Below are positions 1 to 11,303 of a stretch of DNA of 64,000 nt, one piece after another. A model generated the notes under the pieces. That model was not told where the DNA came from and did not search any database. It saw nothing but the letters and a program-made list of their open reading frames with translations. The position numbers were made by a program, and so were the translations under genes. Origin of the DNA: Brevundimonas vesicularis NBRC 12165 (GTDB taxonomy: Bacteria > Pseudomonadota > Alphaproteobacteria > Caulobacterales > Caulobacteraceae); the NCBI RefSeq assembly GCF_001592205.1, contig NZ_BCWM01000002.1, positions 232,988 through 296,987 of the forward strand, written 5' to 3'. Position 1 is the first letter of the stretch. The number at the start of each line of letters is the position of its first letter.

Positions 1-440
1 CCCACGGCGGCTTCTCGCTGCGTCTGCAATGCGAAGGCGACCTGCACACCGATCCGCACCACACGATCGAGGACAGCGCCATCGCTCTTGGCCAGGCGTT
101 GAAACAGGCGTTGGGCGAGCGCAAGGGCATCGCTCGCTATGGCTTCGTCCTGCCGATGGACGAGGCCAATGCCACGGTCTCGATCGACCTGTCCGGCCGC
201 CCCTATCCGCTGTTCGAGGGCACGTTCGAGACCCCCTTCATCGGCGACTACCGCACCGACCTGACCGCCCACGTCTTCCGGTCTCTGGCCGAGGCCATGG
301 GCGCGGCCGTGCACATCAAGGTCACGGGCCAGGACGACCACCACAAGACCGAAGCCGTCTACAAGGCCTTCGGCCGCGCCCTGCGCCAGGCCATCCGGGT
401 CGAGGGCGACGCCGTGCCGTCGACTAAAGGTGTGCTGTGA
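1..440 (+). CDS. hisB: Imidazoleglycerol-phosphate dehydratase, 5'-truncated by the window edge
   Basis: Dehydrates imidazole glycerol phosphate in histidine synthesis (cytoplasm). The reading frame is open from the first bases, so the N-terminus lies outside the window. The two manganese-binding motifs of the family are visible: HHTIED near the left edge and DDHHKTE near the C-terminus. About 145 of the usual ~195 residues are present. It is a stand-alone dehydratase as far as visible. Its stop codon overlaps the GTG start of hisH by 4 bases, so the two are translationally coupled. Confidence 0.95.
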   Translation, partial: HGGFSLRLQCEGDLHTDPHHTIEDSAIALGQALKQALGERKGIARYGFVLPMDEANATVSIDLSGRPYPLFEGTFETPFIGDYRTDLTAHVFRSLAEAMGAAVHIKVTGQDDHHKTEAVYKAFGRALRQAIRVEGDAVPSTKGVL

Positions 441-1039
441 CCGAGGTCGCCGTCATCGCATACGGCGCCGGCAATGTCGCCTCGGTCCAGTTCGCGCTGG
501 AGCGGCTGGGCGCGACCGTGCGCCTGACCGACGATCCCGCCGTCATCGCCGAGGCTGAACGGGTGATCCTGCCTGGCGTCGGCGCGGCCGGATACGCCAT
601 GAAGCGTCTGTCGGACCTGGGTCTGATCGCGCCGATCCGCGCCTTCCCGCGCCCCCTGCTGGGTGTCTGCCTGGGTCAGCAACTGCTGTTCGGATTGAGC
701 GACGAGGGCGACGGCGTCGATCTGCTGGGTCTCATTCCCGGCGCGGTGACCCGGCTGAAGCCTGCGGGCGATCTGCCGGTGCCGCACATGGGCTGGAGCC
801 GGTTGATGCGCGACCGCGACGACCCCTTGCTGGAGGGCGTCGCCGACGGCGCCTATGCCTATTTTGTCCACGGCTTCGTCTGTCCCGACGGACCGGCGAC
901 CCTGGCGCGCGCCGACTATGGCGGCGTCGTTCCGGCTGTGGTTCGATCCGCCAACCGCTGGGGCTGCCAGTTCCACCCCGAACGCTCGGCCGAGGCCGGG
1001 GCGACCATCCTCAAGAACTTCCTGGGCCTGTCATGCTGA
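437..1039 (+). CDS. hisH: Imidazole glycerol phosphate synthase, glutaminase subunit HisH
   Basis: Class I glutamine amidotransferase that supplies ammonia to HisF. The 200-residue length is normal. The nucleophile elbow GVCLGQQ with the catalytic Cys and the His-Glu pair in FHPERS near the C-terminus are both present. The start is GTG, overlapping the hisB stop; its own stop lies 7 bases inside hisA. It should form a heterodimer with the HisF encoded one gene further on. Confidence 0.96.
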   Translation: MTEVAVIAYGAGNVASVQFALERLGATVRLTDDPAVIAEAERVILPGVGAAGYAMKRLSDLGLIAPIRAFPRPLLGVCLGQQLLFGLSDEGDGVDLLGLIPGAVTRLKPAGDLPVPHMGWSRLMRDRDDPLLEGVADGAYAYFVHGFVCPDGPATLARADYGGVVPAVVRSANRWGCQFHPERSAEAGATILKNFLGLSC

Positions 1040-1770
1040 TCTACCCCGCCATCGACCTGAAGGACGGCGTCTGCGTGCGCCTGATGCACGGCGACTTCGC
1101 CCAGGTGACGCATTACGACCAGCAGCCGGCTGCCCGCCTGACGACCTTTGCGGCCGAGGGCGCGGAGTGGATCCACATCGTCGATCTGGACGGAGCCGAG
1201 GCGGGCGAGGCGCGTCAGCACGCCCTGATCGGCGAACTGACCCAGGCCATCGACGTCAAGGTGCAGTCGGGCGGCGGCGTGCGCAGCGCCGACGATGTGA
1301 AAAAGCTACTGGACGCCGGCGTGTCGCGCGTCGTCGTAGGCTCCTTGGCGGTGACCCAGCCTGAGGCGGTGGCCAACTGGCTGGAAACCTTCGGCGTCGA
1401 GCGCATCACCCTAGCCCTGGATGTCAAGATCGAGGACGGCGTGCCGGTGCCTGCACTGAAGGGTTGGACCCAGTCCTCGGGCATGACGCTTTGGGAGGCG
1501 CTGGATCGGTATCCCAAGGGGACGGCCAAACACCTGCTGGTGACCGATGTCGGTCGTGACGGCGCCCTGACCGGGCCGAACCTGGACCTGCTGGCCGAGA
1601 TCCGCAGCCGTCGGCCGGATCTGGTGTTGCAGGCCTCGGGCGGCGTTTCCTCGCTGGACGATATCGCCGCGGTCAAGGCGCTGGGCTGTCACGGGGCCAT
1701 CGTCGGACGCGCGCTCTACGAGAACTGCTTCACCCTGCCCGAGGCGATCGCGACGGCCAAACGGTCGTGA
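1033..1770 (+). CDS. hisA: ProFAR isomerase HisA
   Basis: Phosphoribosylformimino-5-aminoimidazole carboxamide ribotide isomerase, a TIM barrel of 245 residues, catalysing the fourth step of histidine synthesis. The N-terminus [10 protein letters not shown] carries the catalytic Asp of the family, and the C-terminal half has the phosphate-binding repeats (SGGG near residue 80, ASGGV near 200, VGRALYE). The ATG overlaps the end of hisH; hisF follows after 31 bases. Confidence 0.96.
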   Translation: MLIYPAIDLKDGVCVRLMHGDFAQVTHYDQQPAARLTTFAAEGAEWIHIVDLDGAEAGEARQHALIGELTQAIDVKVQSGGGVRSADDVKKLLDAGVSRVVVGSLAVTQPEAVANWLETFGVERITLALDVKIEDGVPVPALKGWTQSSGMTLWEALDRYPKGTAKHLLVTDVGRDGALTGPNLDLLAEIRSRRPDLVLQASGGVSSLDDIAAVKALGCHGAIVGRALYENCFTLPEAIATAKRS

Positions 1771-1801
1771 CGGCCCATCCTGCATCAAGCGGGGCGGTCG
1801 A

Positions 1802-2569
1802 ATGACCGCCCGGCGCATCATCCCCTGCCTGGACGTGAAGGACGGCCGGGTGGTCAAGGGCGTGAAGTTCGTCGGTCACACCGACATGGGCGATGCGGCC
1901 GAGCTGGCCGCCCGCTATCGCGATGCGGGCGCCGACGAACTGGTTTTCTACGACATCACCGCCAGCCCCGAAGGGCGGACGCTGGACTACGGCTGGATCA
2001 AGGACATCGCCCGACTGCTGGACATTCCGTTCTGCGTCGCCGGCGGCATTCGCACCGTGGATCAGGCGGCGCGCTGCCTGGACCACGGAGCGGACAAGGT
2101 CTCGATCAACTCCCCGGCCTTGGAACGGCCCGAACTGATCGCCGACATGGCTGCGCGGCTGGGCAGCCAATGCGTCGTCGTCGGCGTCGACAGCCGGTTT
2201 GAGGACGGCGACTGGGTGGTCCACAAATATACCGGCGACCCCGATGCACGCCGTCATGCCGGCAAAGGCACGCTGGACTGGCTGGACGAGGCGCAGAGCC
2301 TGGGCGCAGGAGAGATCGTGCTGAACTGCATCGATCAGGACGGGGTCCGACGCGGCTATGACATCGAACAACTGTCCGCTGCCCGCGCGCGCCTGACCAT
2401 CCCCCTGATCGCGTCGGGCGGCGCCGGCGCGCCGGAACATTTCAAGGCCGTGTTCGAAAAGGCAGACGTTTCCGGCGCTCTCGCCGCCAGCGTCTTCCAC
2501 ACCGGCGCCATCGCCATTCCGGACCTGAAACAATACCTGGCCGACGAAGGCCTGGAGATGAGACTGTGA
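1802..2569 (+). CDS. hisF: Imidazole glycerol phosphate synthase, cyclase subunit HisF
   Basis: Cyclase TIM barrel of 255 residues; uses ammonia channelled from HisH to make imidazole glycerol phosphate and AICAR. The N-terminal [16 protein letters not shown] block and the later DQDG motif (catalytic second Asp region) are typical. It follows hisA after a short gap; its TGA overlaps the GTG of the next gene. Confidence 0.97.
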   Translation: MTARRIIPCLDVKDGRVVKGVKFVGHTDMGDAAELAARYRDAGADELVFYDITASPEGRTLDYGWIKDIARLLDIPFCVAGGIRTVDQAARCLDHGADKVSINSPALERPELIADMAARLGSQCVVVGVDSRFEDGDWVVHKYTGDPDARRHAGKGTLDWLDEAQSLGAGEIVLNCIDQDGVRRGYDIEQLSAARARLTIPLIASGGAGAPEHFKAVFEKADVSGALAASVFHTGAIAIPDLKQYLADEGLEMRL

Positions 2570-3189
2570 TCGACCCGAACACCATCGACTTCGCCAAGGG
2601 CGCCGGCCTGGTCCCCGTCGTGGTTCAGGACGCCGCCACGCTGCAGGTCCTGACCCTTGCCTATATGGATCGCGCGGCGCTGGACGAGACGATCGCATCC
2701 GGCGAGGCCACCTTCTTCTCGCGCTCGCGCGGGGGGCGTTGGAGGAAGGGCGAGACCTCGGGCGACCGGCTTTACGTCGTCTCCATCACGGCCGACTGCG
2801 ACGCCGACGCCATCGTGTTGGGCGTCAGGCCGGTCGGAAACGCCTGCCACCTGAACCGGACGAGCTGTTTCGGAGAGGCCGACGCGCCGGGCTTGGGTCG
2901 GATCGCCCGGCTGGAGCGAACCATCGCCGAACGGGCCGCCGCCGATCCTTCCGAAAGCTGGACCGCCCGACTGATCGCACAGGGACCCAAACGCATCGCC
3001 CAGAAGGTCGGCGAGGAGGGCGTGGAGACCGCTTTGGCCGGCGTCGCCGGCCCTGACGAGGAACTCGCCAGCGAGGCTGCGGATTTGATCTATCACCTGC
3101 TCGTTCTTCTCCATGCCCGTAACATGGTGTTTCAGGACGTGCTGGACGTGTTGGCCTCGCGAGCGGAAGCGGCCAAAGACAGCGGCTAG
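2566..3189 (+). CDS. hisIE: Bifunctional PRA-CH/PRA-PH, HisIE
   Basis: Residues ~10-115 are a phosphoribosyl-AMP cyclohydrolase domain with the metal site DCDAD and cysteines in [12 protein letters not shown], preceded by [10 protein letters not shown] and KGETSG. Residues ~118-205 are a phosphoribosyl-ATP pyrophosphohydrolase domain (KVGEEGVE plus a following helix). The protein thus performs steps two and three of histidine synthesis. GTG start overlaps the hisF stop by 4 bases. Many alphaproteobacteria carry hisI and hisE as separate genes, so the fusion is slightly unusual for the presumed lineage (from general knowledge). Confidence 0.92.
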   Translation: MIDPNTIDFAKGAGLVPVVVQDAATLQVLTLAYMDRAALDETIASGEATFFSRSRGGRWRKGETSGDRLYVVSITADCDADAIVLGVRPVGNACHLNRTSCFGEADAPGLGRIARLERTIAERAAADPSESWTARLIAQGPKRIAQKVGEEGVETALAGVAGPDEELASEAADLIYHLLVLLHARNMVFQDVLDVLASRAEAAKDSG

Positions 3190-3237
3190 ACCGTAAAGGC
3201 GTGCGTCCCGACAAATGGGATCATCGAGGGACAAGAC

Positions 3238-4690
3238 ATGGCGGCTCTCATTCTGTTTGGCGGCGGCGGCGATCTGGCGATGCGCATGCTCCTGCCGTCG
3301 CTCTATTTCCTCGAACACGACGGCCTGCTGCCTGAAGGGCTGAAGATCATCGGCGCCGCGCGTTCCGAAGAGAGCGCCGACGACTATATCGCCAAGGTGC
3401 ACGAGGCGGTGAAGGCGCGCGCCGAGGCGGACAAGGTTTGGGACGAAGCCAGCTGGTCGCGGATGAAGGCCCGCCTGGACTATCTGGCGGTCGACGCCAC
3501 CTCGCCCGAAAGCCTAAAGCCGCTGAAGGACAAGGTCGGCGACGGCGAGGTCACCTCCTTCCTGGCCGTCTCCCCCTCGCTCTATGCCCGCATTGTCACG
3601 GCGATGAAGGCGGCGGGTCTGGCCGAAAAGAACTGCCGCATCGTACTGGAAAAGCCGGTTGGGCGCGACCTGAAGTCCTTCCTCGAAATCGACGACGCCG
3701 TGGCCCACGCCTTCAGCGAGAACCAGGTCTTCCGCATCGACCACTATCTGGGCAAGGAGACAGTCCAGAACCTGATCGCTCTGCGTTTCGGCAACACGAT
3801 CTTCGAACCGTTGTGGAACAACCTGTCCATCGACCACGTGCAGATCACGATCGGCGAGACGGTGGGGGTCGGCGATCGCTGGCCCTACTATGACGAATAC
3901 GGCGCCCTGCGCGACATGCTGCAGAACCACATGCTGCAGCTGCTGTGTCTGGTGGCGATGGAGCCGCCGAGCGACCTGGACCCCGACTCGGTGCGCAACG
4001 AGAAGGTCAAGGTGCTGCGGTCGCTGCGGCCCGTCACGGTGGACGAGGTCGAGCGCGTGACCGTGCGGGGTCAGTATGTGTCGGGCGTCTCGGAGGGCAA
4101 GCCGGCCAAGGGCTATGACGAGGAGCGCGGTCAGCCGTCGGACACCGAAACCTTCGTCGCCGTTCGGGCCGACATCGACAATTGGCGCTGGGCCGGCGTG
4201 CCCTTCTTCATGCGGACCGGCAAGCGCCTGCCCGAGAAGCGCACCGAGATCGTCATCCAGTTCAAGCCGGTGCCCCACTCGATCTTCGATCGCGACGACC
4301 GTGGAGAAGTGCAGGCCAACCGCATGATCATCGAACTGCAGCCCGAGGAAGACATCTCACTGACGGTGATGAACAAGCGACCCGGCCTGGATCAGCGCAT
4401 GCAGTTGCAGCCGATCAAGATGAGCCTGTCGTGGGGGGTGGACGGCAAGTCCGCCGCTCCGCCGCGTCGCCGCATCGCCTATGAGCGTCTGCTGCTGGAC
4501 GCGATGGCGGGCGACTCGACGCTGTTCGTGCGGCGCGACGAGGCCGAGCAGGCCTGGAAATGGGTAGACGAGGTGTCCGAGGCCTGGGCCGAATCCGGCC
4601 TGAAGCCCGACGACTACGTCGCCGGAACCTGGGGCCCCGACAGCGCCGACATGCTGATGGCCCGCACCGGCCGCGACTGGAACACGACCG

Positions 4691-4698
<8 letters not shown>
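3238..4698 (+). CDS. zwf: Glucose-6-phosphate 1-dehydrogenase
   Basis: Oxidises glucose 6-phosphate to 6-phosphogluconolactone with NADP(+); entry step of the Entner-Doudoroff route. 486 residues, full family length. A nucleotide-binding N-terminus (LFGGGGDLAMR) and the active-site motif RIDHYLGKE near residue 166 are visible. A GAGGGACA ribosome site precedes the ATG. First gene of zwf-pgl-edd-glk; overlaps pgl by 8 bases. Confidence 0.97.
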
Positions 4699-5407
<709 letters not shown>

Positions 5408-5408
5408 A

Positions 5409-7298
5409 ATGGCGCTTCATCCCACCGTGGCGGCTGTCACCGCCCGCATCATCGAAAAAAGCCGCGAGACACGCGCCGACTACATCCGTCGCATGGACGC
5501 CGCGCGCGACAGCGGCGCCGGCCGCGCCAAGCTGAGCTGCGCCAACTGGGCCCACGCCTTCGCGGGCCAGACGATCGCCGATAAGCTGACGGCGATGGAC
5601 GGGTCCAAGCCCAACCTCGGCATCGTCACCGCCTATAACGACATGCTGTCGGCTCACCAGCCGTTCGAGCGCTTCCCCGACGTAGTGCGCAAGGCCGTGC
5701 GCGAGGTCGGCGCCACGGCTCAGGTCGCCGGCGGCACCCCCGCCATGTGCGATGGCGTCACCCAGGGTCGTCCCGGCATGGAGCTGTCGCTGTTCAGCCG
5801 CGACCTGATCGCCATGTCGGCGGGCATCGCCCTGACCCACGACGCCTTCGACGCCGGCCTGATGCTGGGCGTGTGCGACAAGATCGTTCCGGGCCTGTTC
5901 ATGGGCGCCCTGGCCTTCGGCCATCTGCCGGTCGTCTTCGCACCCGCAGGTCCGATGCCGTCGGGCATTCCGAACGCGGAAAAGGCCCGGGTCCGGGCCG
6001 AATATGCGCAGAACAAGGTCGATCGTCAGACCCTGCTGGAAAGCGAGATCGGCAGCTATCACTCGCCCGGCACCTGCACCTTCTACGGCACGGCCAACTC
6101 CAACCAGATGATGATGGAGCTGGGCGGCCTGCACATGCCGTCCACCGCCTTCGTCCATCCCGACACCGGCCTGCGCGACGCCCTGACGGCGGCGGCGGCG
6201 AAACGGGCGGTCGAACTGGCCCGCAGCGGCGAGTGCCGCATGGCCGACGTCATCGACGAGAAGTCCATCGTCAACATGATCGTGGCCCTGCTGGCCACCG
6301 GCGGCTCGACCAATCACGCCATCCACCTGGTCGCCATGGCGCGGGCGGCGGGCGTGCTGATCGACTGGACTGACATGGACGAGCTATCGTCGGTCACGCC
6401 GCTGCTGGCGCGGGTCTATCCCAACGGCTCGGCCGATGTGAACGCCTTCCAGGCCGCCGGCGGCGTCGCCTTCATAGCCCGTGAGCTGGCGATGGCGGGC
6501 AATATCCACACCGACGTGACGACCATCATGGGTCAGGGCATCCAGGCCTATTTCCAGGAACCGTCGATGGTGGACGGCGAACTGGTCTGGCGCGATGGGG
6601 TCCAGGAAAGTCTCGATCTCGCTATCCTGCGCCCGGCCTCGGATCCCTTCGACAAGGAGGGGGGCCTACGTCTGGTTCAGGGCGACCTGGGTCGTGCGGT
6701 CATCAAGATCTCCGCCGTCAAACCCGAGAACCGCATCGTCGAGGCGCCTGCCGCCGTGTTCGAGACCCAGGAAGATGCGCTCCAGGCCTTCCGGGACGGC
6801 AAGCTGTTCCGCGACGTCGTCGTGGTCCTACGCTTCCAGGGGCCCAAGGCGAACGGCATGCCGGAACTGCACAGCCTGTCGCCGGCCCTGTCCGTCATTC
6901 AGGACAAGGGGTTTAAGGTCGCCTTCGTCACCGACGGCCGCATGTCGGGCGCCAGCGGCAAGACGCCCGCCGCAATCCACGTCTCTCCCGAGGCCCTGGC
7001 CGGCGGTCCGCTGGCTCATGTTCAGGACGGCGACATCATCCGCCTGGACGCCGAAGCTGGCGTTCTGACCACCGTCGGCGTTCCCGACCTGACCGCCCGT
7101 CCGCTGGCCGCCCGGTCCGCCGCCAACGCCGAGGGTTCGTCCTGGGGCTATGGCCGTGAACTGTTCGGCGCCTTCCGCCATGTGGTCACGACGGCCGAGC
7201 AGGGAGCGACGGTCTGTTTCGCCCTGCCGACCGGCTCGCGCGGCAACGACGACACCCCGCCCAATCCCAACTTCGTCGATCGGACTGTGGACGCCTGA
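5409..7298 (+). CDS. edd: Phosphogluconate dehydratase
   Basis: Converts 6-phosphogluconate to KDPG. An IlvD/Edd-family iron-sulfur dehydratase of 629 residues. The ATG at 5409 is chosen because GGAGGA sits 8 bases upstream; longer in-frame starts would lie inside pgl. Conserved family blocks include the [13 protein letters not shown] stretch with a cluster Cys and [11 protein letters not shown]. The partner aldolase eda is not adjacent but lies ~5.5 kb downstream. Confidence 0.96.
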   Translation: MALHPTVAAVTARIIEKSRETRADYIRRMDAARDSGAGRAKLSCANWAHAFAGQTIADKLTAMDGSKPNLGIVTAYNDMLSAHQPFERFPDVVRKAVREVGATAQVAGGTPAMCDGVTQGRPGMELSLFSRDLIAMSAGIALTHDAFDAGLMLGVCDKIVPGLFMGALAFGHLPVVFAPAGPMPSGIPNAEKARVRAEYAQNKVDRQTLLESEIGSYHSPGTCTFYGTANSNQMMMELGGLHMPSTAFVHPDTGLRDALTAAAAKRAVELARSGECRMADVIDEKSIVNMIVALLATGGSTNHAIHLVAMARAAGVLIDWTDMDELSSVTPLLARVYPNGSADVNAFQAAGGVAFIARELAMAGNIHTDVTTIMGQGIQAYFQEPSMVDGELVWRDGVQESLDLAILRPASDPFDKEGGLRLVQGDLGRAVIKISAVKPENRIVEAPAAVFETQEDALQAFRDGKLFRDVVVVLRFQGPKANGMPELHSLSPALSVIQDKGFKVAFVTDGRMSGASGKTPAAIHVSPEALAGGPLAHVQDGDIIRLDAEAGVLTTVGVPDLTARPLAARSAANAEGSSWGYGRELFGAFRHVVTTAEQGATVCFALPTGSRGNDDTPPNPNFVDRTVDA

Positions 7299-7328
7299 TC
7301 CACCGAACCGAGCGCAGGAAACGCCCCA

Positions 7329-8300
7329 ATGAATGACAAGACCCTTCTCGTCGGCGATGTCGGCGGCACGAACGCCCGCTTCGCCGTGGCCCGAATGGTG
7401 GACGGCAAGCCCGTGCTGGACCACCACGAGAGCTTCCCGGCCGAGACCTATCCGACCTTCCTCGAAGGCGTCGCCGCCTTCATCGACGGCTGCGAGGTCA
7501 AGCCGACGGGCGGCGTGATCGCCGTCGCCGGCCCGGTCACGGACGGCGCCATCGACCTGACCAACTCGCCCTGGCAGGTGTCGGAGGCGGAGCTTCAGAC
7601 CCTGGGCCTGAAGCCCGTCAAGCTGATCAACGACTTCGAGGCCCTGGCCTGGGGCGCGCCCATCGTGCCGGAAGACCAGCTGGAAAGTCTGGGCGGCCCG
7701 GTCGACGGCGATCCGCACTGCACCGTCGCGGTGCTGGGCCCCGGCACCGGCTTCGGGGTCTCGGCCCTGGTGCGGGATGCGGCCGGTAAGGAGATGGCCA
7801 TGCCGTCCGAGGGCGGGCACGCCTGCTTCCCCCCCGGCGATCCTGTCGAGGACGAAATCCTGCGCATCCTGCGTCGCCGCTATGACCGGGTGTCGATCGA
7901 GCGTCTGATCTGCGGGCCCGGGCTGCTGAACATGCACCGGGCCCTGGCCGAGATCGACGGGCGCGAGACCCACATCGACGATCCGGCTCAGATCACCGCA
8001 ACGGCCCTGGCCGATCCGAACAGCCCGTGCGGCGCGACCCTGGCCCGCTTCTGCGCCATCTTGGGCGCGGTCGCCGGCGACATCGCCCTGACCACCGGCG
8101 CGCGCGGCGGCGTCTATATCGCCGGCGGCATCGTTCCGCGCATCCTGCCCTTCATCAAGGCCAGCCCTTTCCGCCAGCGGTTCGAGCGCAAGGGCCGGTT
8201 CAAGGAATATATGCAGGACATTCCGACCAAGGTGATCATGCACAAACACGCCGCCCTGCTGGGCGCTGCGCGGGTCGCCTTCGCCCAGTCGGAGGGCTGA
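7329..8300 (+). CDS. glk: Glucokinase
   Basis: Phosphorylates glucose with ATP, feeding zwf. 323 residues, the bacterial Glk family rather than the ROK family. Signatures: phosphate-binding GDVGGTNARFA at the N-terminus, the catalytic region INDFEALAWG near residue 100, GPGTGFGVS, and SEGGHACFPP. It follows edd after 30 bases and is probably the last gene of the glycolytic operon. Confidence 0.96.
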   Translation: MNDKTLLVGDVGGTNARFAVARMVDGKPVLDHHESFPAETYPTFLEGVAAFIDGCEVKPTGGVIAVAGPVTDGAIDLTNSPWQVSEAELQTLGLKPVKLINDFEALAWGAPIVPEDQLESLGGPVDGDPHCTVAVLGPGTGFGVSALVRDAAGKEMAMPSEGGHACFPPGDPVEDEILRILRRRYDRVSIERLICGPGLLNMHRALAEIDGRETHIDDPAQITATALADPNSPCGATLARFCAILGAVAGDIALTTGARGGVYIAGGIVPRILPFIKASPFRQRFERKGRFKEYMQDIPTKVIMHKHAALLGAARVAFAQSEG

Positions 8301-8390
8301 CGCGGCGGGCGATCACGAAAATCTCACGGCGGCGTGAACCGAACCGTTACCGTAGCGTTTGAGAGTTTCCACCTAGGAGAGGAAACTCAA

Positions 8391-8696
8391 ATGAAAAAGT
8401 TCGCCATCGCCGCCGCTTCGGTCTTCATGCTGGCCGGCGTCGCCGCCTGCGGTGAAAGCGCCGCCGACAAGGCCGCTGAAAAGCAAGCCGACGCCATCGA
8501 AGCGACGGGCGAAGCCCGCGCCGACCAGCTCGAATCGCAAGCCGCGACCGCTCCGACCGCCGCTCAGGCCGACGCCCTGAACGCCCAGGCCGACCAGGTC
8601 GAGAAGAACGCCGACCGCAAGGCCGACATGGTCGAGCAGCAAGCCGGCAACGCTGATGGCGGCGCTACGACGGCCAACACGCCTTCGACCCACTAA
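8391..8696 (+). CDS. Small Ala-rich lipoprotein of unknown function
   Basis: 101 residues. A lipoprotein signal peptide ends in the lipobox AGVAAC, so the mature protein begins near Cys19. The rest is a heptad-like, highly charged Ala/Glu/Asp/Lys region that should form one long helix. The ATG has a strong ribosome site (AGGAGAGGAAA) and is followed by a clear terminator, so it is a separate transcription unit. Probably an envelope or stress-related lipoprotein; no specific function is recognised. Confidence 0.8.
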   Translation: MKKFAIAAASVFMLAGVAACGESAADKAAEKQADAIEATGEARADQLESQAATAPTAAQADALNAQADQVEKNADRKADMVEQQAGNADGGATTANTPSTH

Positions 8697-8733
8697 GATC
8701 TGGCGACCGACTAAATCCGTTTACGGATGGATC

Positions 8734-8763
8734 AGCCCCCGTCGTTCGCGACGGGGGCTTTTT
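8734..8763 (+). terminator. Rho-independent terminator
   Basis: Perfect 11-bp stem (AGCCCCCGTCG / CGACGGGGGCT) around a TTCG tetraloop, followed by a run of five T. It lies 38 bases after the small lipoprotein gene and between convergent genes. Confidence 0.95.
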
Positions 8764-8776
8764 CGTGCCTGCGACC

Positions 8777-9139
8777 TCAGTCGATGCACAGGGTCGGGCC
8801 GGCCTTGCCGTCCTCGACCGTCGTATTGCAGCCAAAACGGTCGCTGGTCGCTTGGCAGACGCCGGTCGCCGCCGTCCCCGGCGTCACGCCGCTGTTGCCC
8901 TCGATGCGGCAGTCGCCCTGACACTGATCGCCGTCGGTGCAGCGCTTGCCGGCGTCGGCATAGTTGATGACGCACTGCCAGGATTGCATCCGTCCGACCT
9001 GTTTCATCGTGCCGCCGCGCGTGGCGCAGGACGCGGCGTCGGCGCTTTGCATCGGCGCATCCGACGCCGCTCCCGTGGTCTGGGGCGAGCAAGCGGCGGC
9101 CAGAAGCGCGACGGCGGCGATGAGGGAAATGCGGATCAT
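8777..9139 (-). CDS. Cysteine-rich secreted lipoprotein coupled to hmgA
   Basis: 120 residues from the ATG at 9139. The signal peptide [17 protein letters not shown] ends with a lipobox (LAAAC). The mature part has eight further Cys (SCATRGG, QC, RC, QC, DC, VC, GC, LC), suggesting several disulphides in the periplasm. Its ATG overlaps the TGA of hmgA by 4 bases, so translation should be coupled. No family is recognised with certainty. Confidence 0.78.
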   Translation of the reverse strand: MIRISLIAAVALLAAACSPQTTGAASDAPMQSADAASCATRGGTMKQVGRMQSWQCVINYADAGKRCTDGDQCQGDCRIEGNSGVTPGTAATGVCQATSDRFGCNTTVEDGKAGPTLCID

Positions 9140-10431
9140 GAGATCTGTCCTTTGGTGAAGCCTGACCAGACGTCGTCGTAGTCGAGCTGCATCTGCGGTG
9201 ATTCCGACGCCCATTTCGTGACGCGGATCGGCATGCGCGTCTCGAACATGAAGGCCAGGGTGTTTTCGATCTTGTGGGGCTTGAGTTCGGCCTTAATCGC
9301 GCCGTCATAGCTGGCCTGATCGGGGCCGTGGCCGCTCATGCGGTTGTGCAGCGATGCGCCGCCTGGCGCGAATCCGCCCGCCTTGGCGTCATAGGCGCCG
9401 GTCACTAGACCCATGAACTCGCTCATCACGTTGCGATGGAACCACGGCGGGCGGAAGGTGTCCTCGGCCACCATCCAGCGCGGCGGGAAGATGACGAAGT
9501 CGATGTTGGCGGTCCCCGGCGTCTCGGACGGACTGGTCAGGACCGTGAAGATCGACGGATCAGGGTGGTCGTAGCTGACGGTGTTGATCGTGTTGAACCG
9601 CGCCGTGTCATAGCGGCAGGGCGCCAGATTGCCATGCCAGGCGACCACATCCAGCGGGCTGTGATCGAAGGTCGTGGTCCAAAGGCGACCGCCATATTTC
9701 TGCACGCATTCGGTCGGGCGATCCACGTCCTCATAGGCCGCGACCGGCGTTTCGAAGTCGCGCGGATTGGCCAGACCGTTCGACCCGATGGGGCCGAGAT
9801 CGGGCAGGCGGAACGGGCTGCCGTAGTTCTCGCAGACATAGCCGCGCACCGGCCCGTCCACCACGACACGGAACCGCACGCCGCGCGGGATCAGGACGAT
9901 GTGACCCGGCCGGGCCTCGATGACGCCGAACTCGGTGACGAAGCGGTGGTCTCCTTCTTGAGGCACGATCAGCAGTTCGCCGTCGGCGTCATAGAAGACC
10001 CGGTCGGTCATCGACCGGTTGGCGACATACAGGTGAATGCCGGCCCCGGCCCCGCCGTCCGGTTCGCCGTTGCCGCCATAGGTCGTCAGCCCCTCGACCC
10101 AGTCGGTCGCAGCCTGCGGCATCGGAAGCGGGTCCCAGCGCATCCGGTTGGGATTGGGCGGCGTCTCGTCGAACGGACCGGAGCGGACCCGCCCCTGATC
10201 GAAGGGGGTGTAAGGTCCATGCTGGGCCGAGGGACGGAGGCGATAGAGCCAGCTGCGCCGGTTCTCGGCGCGCGGCGCGGTGAAGGCGGTGCCGGACAGC
10301 TGTTCGGCATACAGGCCCATCGGCGTCTTCTGCGGCGAGTTTCGCCCCACCGGCAGGGCGCCGGGCGCGGCCTCGGTCGCGAAATGATTGCCGAAACCGG
10401 TCATGTAGGCGGGCGCGTTGGATCGCGTCAT
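9136..10431 (-). CDS. hmgA: Homogentisate 1,2-dioxygenase
   Basis: Opens the ring of homogentisate in tyrosine/phenylalanine breakdown, giving maleylacetoacetate. 431 residues, full length. The N-terminal MTGFGNHF block and the C-terminal region with the iron ligands ([12 protein letters not shown] and [10 protein letters not shown]) are present. First gene of a minus-strand pair; the remaining pathway genes (hppD, maiA, fahA) are not in the window. Divergent from the membrane protein gene at 10546. Confidence 0.97.
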   Translation of the reverse strand: MTRSNAPAYMTGFGNHFATEAAPGALPVGRNSPQKTPMGLYAEQLSGTAFTAPRAENRRSWLYRLRPSAQHGPYTPFDQGRVRSGPFDETPPNPNRMRWDPLPMPQAATDWVEGLTTYGGNGEPDGGAGAGIHLYVANRSMTDRVFYDADGELLIVPQEGDHRFVTEFGVIEARPGHIVLIPRGVRFRVVVDGPVRGYVCENYGSPFRLPDLGPIGSNGLANPRDFETPVAAYEDVDRPTECVQKYGGRLWTTTFDHSPLDVVAWHGNLAPCRYDTARFNTINTVSYDHPDPSIFTVLTSPSETPGTANIDFVIFPPRWMVAEDTFRPPWFHRNVMSEFMGLVTGAYDAKAGGFAPGGASLHNRMSGHGPDQASYDGAIKAELKPHKIENTLAFMFETRMPIRVTKWASESPQMQLDYDDVWSGFTKGQIS

Positions 10432-10545
10432 GTCGTGTCTCCCTATGCCCCTCGTTTAGCCGTCCCCGGCGCCAGCGTCACCCTTTGCCCGTCAGGCAAC
10501 AGCTTGGCGGTTGGCGCGTTGCTGTGGCCTCGCGGAGGGATTTCC

Positions 10546-11049
10546 ATGACCTATCTGACCCGGGCGGTGTTCGCCTTCGCCAGCCTGCTGCTGTTGCTGG
10601 CGGCCATGGCCCTGATCGGGTTCGGGGTGAAGGATGCGCTGCACGGCATCGGCTCGCCCGACAAGTCCGGCGCCGACGCGGTTTTGGACGTGCTGGGCTA
10701 TGTAATCGTCGCCATCGCCGTCTTCGACGTGGCCAAATACATCTTCGAGGACGAGGTGCGGCGCGGCAACGAAAAGCGCAGCGCCGCCGAGGCCCGGCGC
10801 AGCCTGACCAAGTTCCTGTCGACCATCGTCATCGCCCTGTTCCTCGAAGCGCTGGTCGTGGTGTTCAAGACGGCGCGCGAGGACGTGGCGCAGCTGCTTT
10901 ATCCCACCGCCCTTCTGATCGCCTCGGTGCTGGTGCTGGTGGGCCTGGGCGTCTTCCAGCGCCTGTCGGCCACGGTCGAGGAAAAGGTCGGCGACGACGA
11001 CGAGGCCGAGGACCGCAAGGACAAGGTTAGGCGAAAGGCCGCGCCCTAG
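10546..11049 (+). CDS. Small multipass membrane protein, unknown function
   Basis: 167 residues from the ATG at 10546 (ribosome site GGAGGGA). Four likely membrane helices at about residues 5-27, 45-66, 86-108 and 118-140, with a charged cytoplasmic tail (EEKVGDDDEAEDRKDK). A longer open frame upstream is antisense to hmgA and was not used. The stop overlaps the end of the convergent Lrp-type gene by 4 bases. Confidence 0.8.
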   Translation: MTYLTRAVFAFASLLLLLAAMALIGFGVKDALHGIGSPDKSGADAVLDVLGYVIVAIAVFDVAKYIFEDEVRRGNEKRSAAEARRSLTKFLSTIVIALFLEALVVVFKTAREDVAQLLYPTALLIASVLVLVGLGVFQRLSATVEEKVGDDDEAEDRKDKVRRKAAP

Positions 11050-11303
11050 CCTTTGCTCGGCAGGAAGGGCGAGAAGGTAATGACCGTGAAGGTGTCGCGC
11101 ACGTGCGGCCGCGTCTGGACCTGTTTCGTCACGAAGGTGCCGATGTCGGCGTCACGCGGCAGGTTGAACTTGGCCAGCAGGTCGTGCTGACCCGAGGTGG
11201 AATAGACCTCCGAGACGTTCTCGACATTGTCCACGATATCGGCCGCCACGTCGTTGGCGTAGCCCAGCTCGCATTTGATGAAGACGAAGATGGCGGTCAT
11301 CAT
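11046..11303 (-). CDS. Lrp/AsnC-type ligand-binding (RAM) domain protein without HTH
   Basis: 85 residues corresponding only to the ligand-binding beta-alpha-beta domain of Lrp/AsnC regulators (IFVFIKCELG at the start, the GQHDLLAKFNL core, HVRDTFTVITF). There is no DNA-binding domain. Stand-alone RAM proteins are known and usually sense amino acids by oligomerising. Two adjacent ATG codons (11303, 11300) could be used. It is divergent from, and overlaps at the start codons with, the hydrolase gene. Confidence 0.85.
   Translation of the reverse strand: MMTAIFVFIKCELGYANDVAADIVDNVENVSEVYSTSGQHDLLAKFNLPRDADIGTFVTKQVQTRPHVRDTFTVITFSPFLPSKG

Noticed and set aside
9436..10545. N-terminal extension of the membrane protein at 10546
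   Set aside because: It is antisense to hmgA; the ATG at 10546 with GGAGGGA is a better start.
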